5,207 bases of DNA from a bacterium (lineage in GTDB: Bacteria; CSSED10-310; JAJRTK01). The stretch covers positions 1-5,207 of the forward strand of contig JAJRTK010000134.1 in NCBI GenBank assembly GCA_024278345.1, read 5' to 3'. The position numbers were made by a program, and so were the translations under genes. Position 1 is the stretch's first letter. The number at the start of each line of letters is the position of its first letter. Positions 5,176-5,207 of this stretch are shown one piece after another. The notes beneath the pieces are model-generated. The model was not told where the DNA came from. It did not search any database and was given only the letters and a program-made list of their open reading frames with translations.

Positions 5176-5207
5176 CCACCATGGCGGCGCCGCGGAGTGT
5201 AAAGCAA

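Noticed and set aside
4721-5202. Two plus-strand open frames of 139 and 150 codons over the right hairpin block
   Set aside because: They read through palindromes in two frames at once, lack good ribosome sites and resemble no protein.

Overview
The window looks like a chromosomal stretch from a GC-rich, probably free-living bacterium. The best, though soft, lineage hint is the Planctomycetota/PVC group. The right edge carries the palindrome CACCGGCA-AGA-TGCCGGTG, whose reverse strand reads in translation as the GTGILPV-type string often met in planctomycete and verrucomicrobial intergenic DNA. The short-hairpin-rich spacers and the secreted beta-rich hypothetical protein also fit such genomes. 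No rRNA, tRNA, transposase or CRISPR array is visible.

Layout. Positions 1-191 hold nothing recognisable. Positions 192-399 form a non-coding element closed by a perfect 26-bp inverted repeat and packed with small hairpins, including a tandem array of four hairpin units at 251-355. Positions 524-3555 hold a two-gene minus-strand operon. The first gene is a 599-residue radical SAM protein with a SPASM-like cysteine region in front of the radical SAM core and two tandem Ig-like domains behind it. The second, starting 2 nt after the first gene's stop, is a 409-residue unrecognised helical protein with HEAT-like segments. A divergent spacer (3556-3737) carries a plausible minus-strand promoter and a small inverted repeat. 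Positions 3738-4556 (+) encode a secreted two-domain beta-rich hypothetical protein. Positions 4557-5207 are non-coding and contain a second hairpin-dense block (4856-5038) and the palindrome at 5157-5175.

How it may work together. The two minus-strand genes are almost certainly co-transcribed, so the HEAT-like protein is a candidate partner of the radical SAM enzyme. The substrate is unknown; no RiPP precursor-like small ORF was found beside it. The Ig-like domains resemble those appended to bacterial surface-glycan and carbohydrate-related proteins, which hints, as inference only, at a polymer or surface substrate. The secreted protein is divergently transcribed and may be unrelated.

The least explained signals are the two hairpin blocks flanking the genes. 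Their stems differ in sequence but stay perfectly paired, several share the C-GNA-G triloop known to be very stable in single-stranded DNA, and the GNA-reading strand is opposite in the two blocks. The other notable point is the inverted SPASM/radical SAM domain order.
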